Source of the DNA: JAVJRN01 sp040218415
Lineage (GTDB): Bacteria > Bacteroidota > Bacteroidia > Cytophagales > Cyclobacteriaceae
Reading direction: 5' to 3'
Assembly: GCA_040218415.1 (NCBI GenBank)
Contig: JAVJRN010000020.1
Span: 1 to 64,000 of the forward strand
Length of the DNA stretch: 64,000 bases
The notes beneath the pieces were generated by a model that saw only the letters and a list, made by a program, of their open reading frames with translations, had not been told where the DNA came from and made no database searches. The position numbers were made by a program, and so were the translations under genes. Below are positions 44,372 through 53,062 of this stretch, piece after piece. Every line of letters starts with the position of its first letter. The stretch's first letter is position 1.

Positions 44372-45301
44372 ATGGAACTTTCCGATCGTATCTATATTGC
44401 CGGCCATCGTGGGATGGTTGGTTCTGCAATCGTGCGATATCTTGAAGAACTCGGCTATAAGAACTTAATATTAAGGACGTCCGCCGAGCTGGATTTAAGA
44501 AATCAGGAAGCAGTCGCACAATTTTTTGAGGATAATAAGCCCGATTATGTGTTTCTCGCTGCTGCAAAAGTTGGAGGAATATTAGCCAATAATACGTACC
44601 GAGCTGATTTTTTATATGAAAACTTGATGATACAATCCAATGTGATTCATCAATCATATTTAACTAACGTCAAGAAGTTATTATTTCTTGGCAGTTCTTG
44701 CATCTATCCAAAATTAGCCCCCCAACCCATTCATGAGGATAGCCTATTAACTGGGCCTTTGGAGTACACGAATGAACCTTATGCCATTGCAAAAATTGCT
44801 GGGATTAAGCTTTGTGAGACCTACCGTCAACAATATGGGGCAGACTTCATAAGCGCCATGCCCACTAACCTTTATGGCCCCAATGATAATTACGATCTCC
44901 ATAACTCGCATGTATTACCCGCACTTCTGCGGAAAATGCATGTCGCTAAAAAGGAGCAGCATGACACTGTTGAGGTTTGGGGTTCTGGCAACCCACTTAG
45001 GGAATTCTTGCATGTAGATGATTTAGCCAAAGCATGTGTTTTCCTCATGGATCACTACAGTGAAGGACAAACCGTCAACGTTGGTTATGGTGAAGACCTG
45101 ACGATTCGCGAACTGGCACTAACTATAAAAAAAGTGGTTGGTTATCAGGGCGATTTATTATTTGATGCATCAAAACCTGACGGCACGCCTAAAAAATTGA
45201 TGGATAGCTCAAGATTGAACGCTTTGGGCTGGAAATCAACTATTTCACTAGAGTCAGGAATTAAAAGTGTTTATGATTTGGTAGACAAAGACAAATGGTA
45301 A
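44372..45301 (+). CDS. fcl: GDP-L-fucose synthase
   Basis: This 309-residue bifunctional epimerase/reductase makes GDP-L-fucose from GDP-4-keto-6-deoxymannose with NADPH. It has IYIAGHRGMVGSAIVRYL, FLAAAKVGGILANNTYRADF, GSSCIYPKLAPQPIHEDSL and NEPYAIAKIAGIKLCE (catalytic Tyr/Lys), plus MPTNLYGPNDNYD. The order gmd-fcl is classic. The product would feed the GT11 enzyme at 30509. Confidence 0.97.
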   Translation: MELSDRIYIAGHRGMVGSAIVRYLEELGYKNLILRTSAELDLRNQEAVAQFFEDNKPDYVFLAAAKVGGILANNTYRADFLYENLMIQSNVIHQSYLTNVKKLLFLGSSCIYPKLAPQPIHEDSLLTGPLEYTNEPYAIAKIAGIKLCETYRQQYGADFISAMPTNLYGPNDNYDLHNSHVLPALLRKMHVAKKEQHDTVEVWGSGNPLREFLHVDDLAKACVFLMDHYSEGQTVNVGYGEDLTIRELALTIKKVVGYQGDLLFDASKPDGTPKKLMDSSRLNALGWKSTISLESGIKSVYDLVDKDKW

Positions 45302-45415
45302 ACAATCTTTCAAACCATACTTTTTTATGAATTAACATATTCTATTATTACATTTGTCCCGTCAGCACAGGTACAGTTCAAAAAATAATTTAGTGAAACC
45401 GCCAAATACCTGAAT

Positions 45416-47341
45416 ATGTACAATAAAGTAATTCACTATCTTTCGGCCAAGCATTTAGCCGTTTGGGTAGTATTTGTATTAGATTTATTTTGGGTTGCTT
45501 TTAGTTATTTTCTAGCAACAGCTTTAAGATTCAATTTCGATTTAGTTAAAATAACCATTCCTCAGATATGGAGCGATATAGCCATAACTACAATTATTTA
45601 CGGATGCTTCTTCTACTTTCTACGCAGCTATAAGGGTGTAGTTAGGCATTCTTCAATTCTTGACTTACAACGTTTAATCATTGCTGCATTGTATAGCTCG
45701 GGAGTATTGATTGTGGCAAATATTATTCTTTTCAGTTTTTTTAATTATTCAGGATTCTTTCTATTGCCGAAAAGCATCCTGATCATTCAGTTTTTGTTGG
45801 CTTCCTTCTTTATGAGCTCTTTCAGGCTTATTGTTAAGTCAGTATATGCAAGTTTTATCAACAGCTACTCATTACTCAAAAAGAGAGTCATGATATACGG
45901 TGCAGGCTCTGCTGGTTTAATTACTAAAAATACTCTTTCTCAAAACAGCCATCGCCTGACGGTATATGGGTTTATTGATGATAATCCAAGTACAGCAGGT
46001 AAAAGATTAGAAGGCCTACCGATTATGACCACCTCCAAATTCATGGACAAAGAATTCGTGGAAAAGAACAATATTGGTGAGGTAATCATTTCTTTGGCGG
46101 ACGTCCGAATGTCAAATAAGCGGAAAGTCATTGAATTCTGTCTCGAAAATAAAATTGATATCAAAGAAGTTCCGCCATATCACAAATGGATTGGAGGAGA
46201 ACTGAGCTCAAAACAGATCAGACCTGTTAGGATTGAAGACCTACTGGATAGAGGCGTGATTGACTTAGATAACATCAATATAAACAATGAGCTAAAAGGA
46301 AAATCTATTTTCGTAACAGGAGGCGCTGGTTCAATAGGGAGTGAAATAGTGAGACAATGCTTGTACTATGACATCAAACGAGTCATTGCGATAGACCAAG
46401 GAGAAAGTGCGTTGCATGAATTAAGTATAGAACTTAATAACAGCAAAAGTGATAAAGACAAATTCGAGTTGATCATTGGAGATATCACGAACAAAAGCAA
46501 AATGAAAAAGCTTTTCCAAGAATACAGGCCTGATATTGTTTTTCATGCAGCCGCATACAAGCATGTTCCTTTAATGGAAATGAACCCGTCTGAAGCAGTC
46601 ACAAATAATGTATTTGGAACTAACCTCATGGCCAACCTTTCCGTTGATTTTGGGGTCAAGAAATTTGTACTGGTATCCACTGATAAAGCGGTAAATCCTA
46701 CAAATGTTATGGGAGCGAGTAAACGCGCTGCAGAACATTGCGTGCAATCCTGGAATGCCATTCAAAATACGTGTAGCTTTATTATCACACGTTTTGGGAA
46801 TGTTTTAGGTTCAAATGGTTCGGTTATCCCATTGTTCAAAGAACAGATTGAAAGGGGAGGACCTATAACTGTCACACATAAAGAAGTAACAAGATATTTC
46901 ATGACCATCCCTGAAGCATGTAATCTAGTATTAGAGGCCGGTTCTATGGGAAAAGGCGGGGAAATTTTTGTTTTTGATATGGGCGAAGCAATAAAAATTT
47001 ATGATTTGGCTGTTAAAATGATCAGGCTTTCTGGTTTAACACTTGATAAGGATATCGAAATTAAAGTCACTGGTTTAAGGCCAGGTGAAAAACTATTTGA
47101 GGAACTGCTCGCGGTAAACGAAAATACTATTCATACGCATCATGAAAAGATTCTGAAAGCGCAATTAGCGAATGTCAATGTTGATTCGGTTAAAAAATCA
47201 CTATTAGAATTGGAGTCAGCTATTAAAGAAGGAAGCGAAATGAACATCGTCTATGCGCTGAAAAATATGGTTCCTGAATTTAAAAGTCAAAATTCCAAGT
47301 TTGAGCTTTTGGATAGGACTAATGAAGCCTTGGCTAGCTGA
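45416..47341 (+). CDS. WbpM/CapD-type UDP-HexNAc 4,6-dehydratase
   Basis: This 641-residue membrane enzyme converts UDP-GlcNAc to its 4-keto-6-deoxy derivative. Four transmembrane helices lie in residues 12-140. A CoA-binding-like domain follows (VMIYGAGSAGLITKN), and then an SDR domain from about 298 (SIFVTGGAGSIGSEIVRQ). The active site has STDKAVNPTNVMGASKRAAEH, where Met replaces the usual Tyr (M-x3-K), as is normal for WbpM. It probably supplies the WbpV-like reductase. A 114-bp gap separates it from fcl, and it overlaps the next gene by 1 nt. Confidence 0.93.
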   Translation: MYNKVIHYLSAKHLAVWVVFVLDLFWVAFSYFLATALRFNFDLVKITIPQIWSDIAITTIIYGCFFYFLRSYKGVVRHSSILDLQRLIIAALYSSGVLIVANIILFSFFNYSGFFLLPKSILIIQFLLASFFMSSFRLIVKSVYASFINSYSLLKKRVMIYGAGSAGLITKNTLSQNSHRLTVYGFIDDNPSTAGKRLEGLPIMTTSKFMDKEFVEKNNIGEVIISLADVRMSNKRKVIEFCLENKIDIKEVPPYHKWIGGELSSKQIRPVRIEDLLDRGVIDLDNININNELKGKSIFVTGGAGSIGSEIVRQCLYYDIKRVIAIDQGESALHELSIELNNSKSDKDKFELIIGDITNKSKMKKLFQEYRPDIVFHAAAYKHVPLMEMNPSEAVTNNVFGTNLMANLSVDFGVKKFVLVSTDKAVNPTNVMGASKRAAEHCVQSWNAIQNTCSFIITRFGNVLGSNGSVIPLFKEQIERGGPITVTHKEVTRYFMTIPEACNLVLEAGSMGKGGEIFVFDMGEAIKIYDLAVKMIRLSGLTLDKDIEIKVTGLRPGEKLFEELLAVNENTIHTHHEKILKAQLANVNVDSVKKSLLELESAIKEGSEMNIVYALKNMVPEFKSQNSKFELLDRTNEALAS

Positions 47342-48045
47342 TGCGGTTGATCTTTTTTTTTTTAGCGATAACATTTTTTGGCAGTCTCCATGCGCAAAAT
47401 CTTCAAGGCTCGATGGGCTTGTTGAACATTCCCAGTGCAGAGTTAAACCCCGATAAAACCTTAGTTATTAGTGGCTCCTATCTATCAAAGAACTATCTTT
47501 CCTATGGCGATTATACATACGATTCGTGGACAGGAAATGTTAATTTAACATTTCTTCCATTTATTGAACTATCCTTTCGCTATACTGGGCAAGTAAGAGA
47601 AATTTCAAGAGAAAATAATAACTTCCCTAACAGATCACCTGGCGCCAAAATAAGGCTTCATAAGGAGAGTAAACTGATACCTACTATTTCCTTAGGTATT
47701 TTTGATTTTACATCCGTGGCTGGAGGTGGTAGTCGATTTTTTGGTTCAGAATATGTTGTAATGACCAAAAACTTCAATCTTGGTCAAGTTATTAATCTAT
47801 CAAGTACTCTGGGTTATGGATTCGATATTCTACCGGCGAAATTTAAAGAACAGGAAGGTTTCTTTTATGGCTTTGTTGCCCAAGTAAAGAATATCCCTCA
47901 AGTTGCCCTGCTAGTTGACTATGACAGTCGGTATTGGAATACTGGCATCAGATTGAATCTATTTAATCATTTGCAAATATTGGGGGTTTTGAGAGAATTC
48001 AAAACCTTAGAAGGAGCACTCTCCTATCGAATTCAATTGAAGTAA
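47341..48045 (+). CDS. YjbH-like outer-membrane barrel, N-terminal-half type
   Basis: The 234-residue protein has a signal peptide (LIFFFLAITFFGSLHAQ), then LQGSMGLLNIPSAELNPD, the hallmark GLLxxPSA start of YjbH (DUF940) exopolysaccharide barrels. FLPFIELSFRYTGQVRE and PGAKIRLHKESKLIPTISLG follow. YjbH proteins are about 700 residues long, so this is only the first barrel. A candidate second half is encoded at 10610. The overlap with the WbpM-like gene links it to the polysaccharide locus, suggesting a role in export or surface retention. Confidence 0.68.
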   Translation: MRLIFFFLAITFFGSLHAQNLQGSMGLLNIPSAELNPDKTLVISGSYLSKNYLSYGDYTYDSWTGNVNLTFLPFIELSFRYTGQVREISRENNNFPNRSPGAKIRLHKESKLIPTISLGIFDFTSVAGGGSRFFGSEYVVMTKNFNLGQVINLSSTLGYGFDILPAKFKEQEGFFYGFVAQVKNIPQVALLVDYDSRYWNTGIRLNLFNHLQILGVLREFKTLEGALSYRIQLK

Positions 48046-48073
48046 TGTGATGAATTAAATTTAACTTAGAGCT

Positions 48074-48778
48074 GTGATAGACCGATACGCGCTTTACAGT
48101 ACATTAGAAGAAATTACCCAAACTTTAAAATTACCTCCTTTAAATCAATCATTTGAGCTAAAGCAGCATTACAACGCCTGCCCAACCCAAATTTTACCGA
48201 TTGTAACAAATAAAGATCCTAAGATCAACACCGACTACATCTGGGGCGGCACTAAAAGCTTAGCTAAAAATAAGCCATTAAGTGTCAAGCTCATTAATCA
48301 CCAGATCAACTTGACACCCTCGGCCACCAGTCATAAATTAATCAGCACGAATAGGTGTCTCATCCCTTGTAATGGTTTTTTCCTTTGGAAGCAAGTAGCT
48401 AAAAAAAGACAGATCCCCTATTTTTTTAAACCAACCAATCACTCTATACTACTTATGGCAGGAACTTGGGAAGCATTTGAAGATATCGATGGTCAAAATT
48501 TTAACACCTTTCGCTTACTCACTAAGGCAACTGATCAGTTTGAAAATCAATTTGGACATGACCTACCTATTTTCATACCAGAAAACAAAACTCATGATTG
48601 GCTTTCAAATGATTTTGACTATAAGTTTTATTTTAATCTTCTTACTGAAAGCGCTGTTCCTACCTTAATTCATTTTCCAGTCACACCTAATATCCAATAT
48701 GAAGAAGCCAACAATATTAATCTTATTAGACCATCAACACCAGCAGATCAAATGGGTAACTACTCTTTATTTGACTAG
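48074..48778 (+). CDS. SRAP-domain (YedK/HMCES-like) protein with lost catalytic residues
   Basis: SRAP proteins crosslink to abasic sites in single-stranded DNA through Cys2 exposed after Met removal. This 234-residue homologue begins (GTG start) with MIDRYALYS where the family has MCGRYALYS, so Cys2 is Ile. The canonical FYEW glutamate is replaced (PCNGFFLWKQ), and the NARxET motif is INLTPSAT, keeping only Asn. The histidine region is retained (GHDLPIFIP). The remaining fold markers YNACPTQILPIV, RCLIPCNGF and MAGTWEAF are clear. The protein is therefore likely a non-crosslinking paralogue. No alternative in-frame start restores Cys2. Confidence 0.8.
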   Translation: MIDRYALYSTLEEITQTLKLPPLNQSFELKQHYNACPTQILPIVTNKDPKINTDYIWGGTKSLAKNKPLSVKLINHQINLTPSATSHKLISTNRCLIPCNGFFLWKQVAKKRQIPYFFKPTNHSILLMAGTWEAFEDIDGQNFNTFRLLTKATDQFENQFGHDLPIFIPENKTHDWLSNDFDYKFYFNLLTESAVPTLIHFPVTPNIQYEEANNINLIRPSTPADQMGNYSLFD

Positions 48779-48832
48779 AGATTAAAAAGTCAAAAAATAT
48801 GAGTAATTTCATCCACCACCTATCATATTACC

Positions 48833-50782
48833 ATGTTTAGATATTTTTTAACCTATGTTGGTTGTTTTGTTATTTTAAGCTTGTACTCTTTAAAGTTAAA
48901 CGCTCAATCTATCAGGAAACAATTCAATAATGGCTTGGATGCGCTTTATACTGAAAATATTAATGAAGCTTATTTGATTTTTGATCAAATAAAAAACAGC
49001 AAACCTGATTACCGCGATCTAGACTATTATCACTGTCTGACAGCAACATTATCATTGGTAAATGTTGAAACTAATAAAGACCGTTATTTAAGTTTCGAAG
49101 AGGATAATGATAAATACCCTTTCTATTATTATTGGCTAGGAAGAATTGAATCTGAAACTTATGAATCTGAAAAAGCGATTCAGTCTTTTCAAAAATTCTT
49201 GAATAACCAGGGATACGTAAACCCCGAGTTAATTAGCGAAACAAAGGCTAGAATTAAAGCTTTAAAAAATCGTGAGGAATTACTTAGTAACAGCCGGCTA
49301 TTAGATATTGCCGAAACAATAACATTAAATACAGGCGATGACGATGTTTCTGGTAGCTTTTCACAGAGTACACTCGTATATATCTCAGGCAAAAGTACTA
49401 CTGCTGTCAATACTGAAAAAGATTTGAATAAAATCAAGGTAGAGGGTGATTTTGATGAAATTCAAATTATTGGAAATCGTATTGCCACAAGAAAAAACAA
49501 TATGATTTCCATTGGTGATTTCACAAATGGAGAGATCAGCAATCTTGCCCCTATACTCTTTGACGATAGCGGCATCATTTATAGTTTCTATATTTCTGAG
49601 CAATTAGATTATCTCTATTTAAGCTTAGATACCAAAAAATATGGTGCTGACCTATTCTACGCTGAAAAAGGAGAAGATGAGGTTTGGAGTTTCCCCGAAT
49701 TACTCGCGAGTGAAAGTATTAATACCTCCTACAATGAAACTACCCCTTATTTTGATTCACAAACAGGTACTTTATACTTCAGTAGTGATAGACCTGATCA
49801 AATTGGCAATTATGATGTTTTCTCATCTAAAAAAACATCTAAGGGATGGGAAACCCCTCAAAATTTAGGAGCACCAATTAATTCCCCTGATGATGACCTT
49901 TTTTTCAAAGGTAGCGTCAATAATGTTTCTATTTTATCCTCATCAAGACTGGGAGGACAAGGAGGTTTAGATATATACGTGATGAAACCAGAAGAACAAA
50001 TTGTTTTAAATGGTCAAGTTAATTTAGAACAATCTAAAACCAACCTTATGTCTGGAGAGGTTAATTTAAGCTCATCTTCTACATTATTTCCTGACACTGT
50101 TACCGCTGAAATCATTAATGGATCCTTCACTGCAAACCTAGATCCATCACTAACTTATGAAATGAATATCTTAACGAATGGCAGGACAGTATTAAATAGA
50201 ACATTTAGTGTCAAACAAGGAGTAAATTATCCTAAAGAAATAAACGAAACTTTTTATGTTCAAGAAATTGATACAGAAAATGATCGTGAAATCCCGGATA
50301 AACCAGCTTCCTCCACTTTAGTGCAGAACGAAAAACCTGACAAACGCAATGTAGAGAACAATATAGAACGGGCAATTAGCTACCCGCAATCCATCTCACC
50401 TGGTACCTCTCCTATTGACAACACTACATACTTTGAAAAAAAGAAGGCTATAGCACGTAATGTTTATTTTTCGTTTGACCAACACGATATTCGATCATCT
50501 GAATTATCGACATTGAATCAAGTACTCGATTTAATGAAAAAACAAAAAACAATGAAATTAGAAATCGCAGGACATACCGATATTGTTGGTCCTACTCAAA
50601 CTAATCAAAGAATTTCTGAATTACGAGCATTACAGGTGAGAGAATGGCTCGTTGATAAAGGAATCCAACCTAATCGCTTATTGATAAAAGGATACAGTGA
50701 AAGCATTCCTATGGCCAGCAATAATTTTGAAAGAGAGGGAAGAGAGTTTAATCGGCGAGTTGAGTTTTTAGTCATTAACTAA
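48833..50782 (+). CDS. PorE-like TPR/PD40/OmpA protein 1
   Basis: This 649-residue envelope protein has a signal peptide ending near KLNAQ, TPR-like helices at about 20-130, and a PD40 beta-propeller region. The propeller's best repeat is LYFSSDRPDQIGNYDVFSSK, near residue 315. A beta-sandwich segment at about 390-470 precedes a C-terminal OmpA-like peptidoglycan-binding domain from about 540 (VYFSFDQHDIRSSEL, AGHTDIVGPTQTNQRISELR, EFNRRVEF). This architecture is that of PorE, which links the type IX secretion system to peptidoglycan. It is the most diverged of the four tandem copies. Confidence 0.85.
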   Translation: MFRYFLTYVGCFVILSLYSLKLNAQSIRKQFNNGLDALYTENINEAYLIFDQIKNSKPDYRDLDYYHCLTATLSLVNVETNKDRYLSFEEDNDKYPFYYYWLGRIESETYESEKAIQSFQKFLNNQGYVNPELISETKARIKALKNREELLSNSRLLDIAETITLNTGDDDVSGSFSQSTLVYISGKSTTAVNTEKDLNKIKVEGDFDEIQIIGNRIATRKNNMISIGDFTNGEISNLAPILFDDSGIIYSFYISEQLDYLYLSLDTKKYGADLFYAEKGEDEVWSFPELLASESINTSYNETTPYFDSQTGTLYFSSDRPDQIGNYDVFSSKKTSKGWETPQNLGAPINSPDDDLFFKGSVNNVSILSSSRLGGQGGLDIYVMKPEEQIVLNGQVNLEQSKTNLMSGEVNLSSSSTLFPDTVTAEIINGSFTANLDPSLTYEMNILTNGRTVLNRTFSVKQGVNYPKEINETFYVQEIDTENDREIPDKPASSTLVQNEKPDKRNVENNIERAISYPQSISPGTSPIDNTTYFEKKKAIARNVYFSFDQHDIRSSELSTLNQVLDLMKKQKTMKLEIAGHTDIVGPTQTNQRISELRALQVREWLVDKGIQPNRLLIKGYSESIPMASNNFEREGREFNRRVEFLVIN

Positions 50783-51001
50783 TGCCACAAATTAGAATAA
50801 AAATTGGTTTTGTATTATAGAAGCTTTTATCAATTTATTCGAATTTGAATCTAAGTAAAATATAACTTATTCCTTATTTAATTGCACTTCTTTAATTTAA
50901 AACTGCCTTTAAGACCTAAATAAAGGCATCTATTAGGATTAGCCCGAATAGAACGATAATATTACGTTTTTTATTTCGCCAAACAACCGTTGAACTTGTA
51001 T

Positions 51002-52897
51002 ATGAAAAAATTTCTAATTACCGCAATTACGATTCTAACCCTTCATTGTTCCTTTGGACAGGCTCCAAAAAGAGACATTGAGAAAGCCGATGATGCGCTT
51101 TATGCTGAGGTATTCGATGAAGCCTATGAATTATATAATGAATTAAGTCAGAAATATCCGAATGACGACTCTTTCAAATATCATCAATTAATCGCTTACC
51201 ACCTATCAGAAGGTCGTGGAACCGATATCTCGGGACTATTGGCTTTTGAAAAAGAAATGGGCGCGAAAGATAGATTTTATAACTATTGGTTAGGTAGGAT
51301 TCGTTTTATGAGATACGAATTCGAAATAGCACTTGATCATTTCAGGGCTTTTATCAAAATTAATAGATACACCACCTCTTCCTTATTGGAAGAATCCAGA
51401 TATATGATCAGATGGGCTCAGAGAGCGCAAAAATTCTATCAAGCCATTGATGATTATGAAATAACTCAATTACCTGCGGGAATAAATACCTCTGCCAATG
51501 AAGTGGCTCCAGTATTTTTCAAAGGTCATGACGAGTTGATTTATTTCCAGTCACAAGAAGATGAGACTTACAAAGCAATGCATGCTATCAAAACTGGTGA
51601 AGACTGGGATACTGCAGAGGAGATCACTACTTTCGGAACATTCGAACAATCAGAATTGAGAGCGGAAATCCTCAGCGACGAAAAAACACTTGTTGTTTTT
51701 AAGACTAAAAATGGTGGTGACCTTTTTACAAGTAATTATTCATCTGGAGCTTGGTCAGAGTTAAAAGAATATGACCCATCACTCGTGGCTAAAATAAAAT
51801 CAGATTTTTTCATCTCCAACGATGAACAAACGATTCTATTCTCTTCTCGAAGAGGAAATAAAGACTTTGACATTTTTGAAATTAATAAAACACAAAATGG
51901 CTGGTCAGACCCAAAACCACTCAATATCAATACAGATGGTTACGACGAAGACTTTCCTTATATAACCGATGATGGAAAGACACTTTATTTTAGTTCCAAT
52001 CGACCTGAGTCAATCGGAGGTTATGATGTGTTTATATCTACCAAAAATAGTGGAGGACTATGGTCACAGCCTAAAAATATGGGATTCCCAATCAACACCA
52101 TAGATCATGACGTTCATTTTCAAATGAGTCACGGAAGTAATACAGGTTACTTTTCGACCGATCGTTTACGCTCTGAAGGTGGTCTAGATGTTTTTTACTT
52201 CTTTAAAATCGAATTTAAAGGAGCCTCTGGAATAGTTACCAACGCGAAAACTGAAGAACCTATTCCTAACGTTCAAGTAAAGTTTCGTCCAGTACTGTAT
52301 ACTGATGAAGTTATAGAAGCCGATACTGATGAAGCGGGAAAATATTCAGCCACGCTAATAAAGAATGAGGAGTTTATCGTTGAATTTTATGTGAACAGAC
52401 AATTGCTAGATGAGAAATCAGTGATGATCACTGAAGAAACCAATTCATTAAATTTCGCGATCACAGTAAAAGATTCAATAGCTGAGCTTACTGATTTTGT
52501 GAGTTTATACAAAGGAGATACATCCAAAATTGAAATAGAGGAAGTTAAAAAGGAAATGCAAACAAAACTTCCTATGACTAAGCCTATCTATTTTGATTTG
52601 GAATTGGCTGATATAAAAACAGAATATGTTTCTTCACTCTCTAAGCTCGCTCTTGCCTTAAAAGCAGACAGAAAAATCATCATTAAAGTGAATGGTTATG
52701 CTGATAATACAGGAGCTACCGCTTACAACAATAAATTATCCACCAAAAGAGCACAGTCTGTGGCTGATTACTTGATTTCAAAAGGAGTCAATAAATCTCA
52801 AATCATAGTCAAAGGATTTGGTGAAGACAAACCTATAGCAACCAATGATACTGAAGAAGGTAGAGCGAAAAACAGGCGCGTAGAGTTTGATTTTTAA
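51002..52897 (+). CDS. PorE-like TPR/PD40/OmpA protein 2
   Basis: I choose ATG 51002 (MKKFLITAITILTLHCSFGQ signal peptide) over the in-frame TTG at 50990. The order is TPR-like helices (25-140), PD40 propeller (LYFSSNRPESIGGYDVFIST near residue 328), a carboxypeptidase-regulatory-like domain (ASGIVTNAKTEEPIPNVQVK, about 410-480), and an OmpA domain (NGYADNTGATAYNNKLSTKR, RAKNRRVEF). It is closely similar to copy 4, sharing GRGTDIS, the GINT...EVAPVFF...GHDELI pattern and the propeller repeat. A 207-bp gap separates it from copy 1. Confidence 0.88.
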   Translation: MKKFLITAITILTLHCSFGQAPKRDIEKADDALYAEVFDEAYELYNELSQKYPNDDSFKYHQLIAYHLSEGRGTDISGLLAFEKEMGAKDRFYNYWLGRIRFMRYEFEIALDHFRAFIKINRYTTSSLLEESRYMIRWAQRAQKFYQAIDDYEITQLPAGINTSANEVAPVFFKGHDELIYFQSQEDETYKAMHAIKTGEDWDTAEEITTFGTFEQSELRAEILSDEKTLVVFKTKNGGDLFTSNYSSGAWSELKEYDPSLVAKIKSDFFISNDEQTILFSSRRGNKDFDIFEINKTQNGWSDPKPLNINTDGYDEDFPYITDDGKTLYFSSNRPESIGGYDVFISTKNSGGLWSQPKNMGFPINTIDHDVHFQMSHGSNTGYFSTDRLRSEGGLDVFYFFKIEFKGASGIVTNAKTEEPIPNVQVKFRPVLYTDEVIEADTDEAGKYSATLIKNEEFIVEFYVNRQLLDEKSVMITEETNSLNFAITVKDSIAELTDFVSLYKGDTSKIEIEEVKKEMQTKLPMTKPIYFDLELADIKTEYVSSLSKLALALKADRKIIIKVNGYADNTGATAYNNKLSTKRAQSVADYLISKGVNKSQIIVKGFGEDKPIATNDTEEGRAKNRRVEFDF

Positions 52898-52921
52898 AGA
52901 CGCCAATAAATTATAACTTTT

Positions 52922-52958
52922 AAAAAGGGAGACTAAAGATATTAGCCTCCCTTTTTTT
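52922..52958 (+). terminator. Rho-independent terminator
   Basis: AAAAAGGGAGACTAA (52922-52936) pairs with TTAGCCTCCCTTTTT (from 52942) with one mismatch and a short loop, followed by further T residues. It lies 25 nt after PorE-like copy 2, so copies 1-2 and copies 3-4 are probably separate transcription units. Confidence 0.85.
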
Positions 52959-53062
52959 ATATACACCAGTTTATCAAGCATATAACTACCGACCTTTAGA
53001 ATTAACTTTAACTAATAAATTCATGAAATAATTTTATATTAGCATTTACAATAGTATTATGA

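Noticed and set aside
44154..44657. Minus-strand frame of 167 codons across the gmd-fcl junction
   Set aside because: It is a shadow of two well-recognised genes on the other strand.
45302..45415. Promoter candidate with TAATTTAG before the WbpM-like gene
   Set aside because: The nearest TTG is about 29 bp away, not 19, and the -7 element is imperfect.
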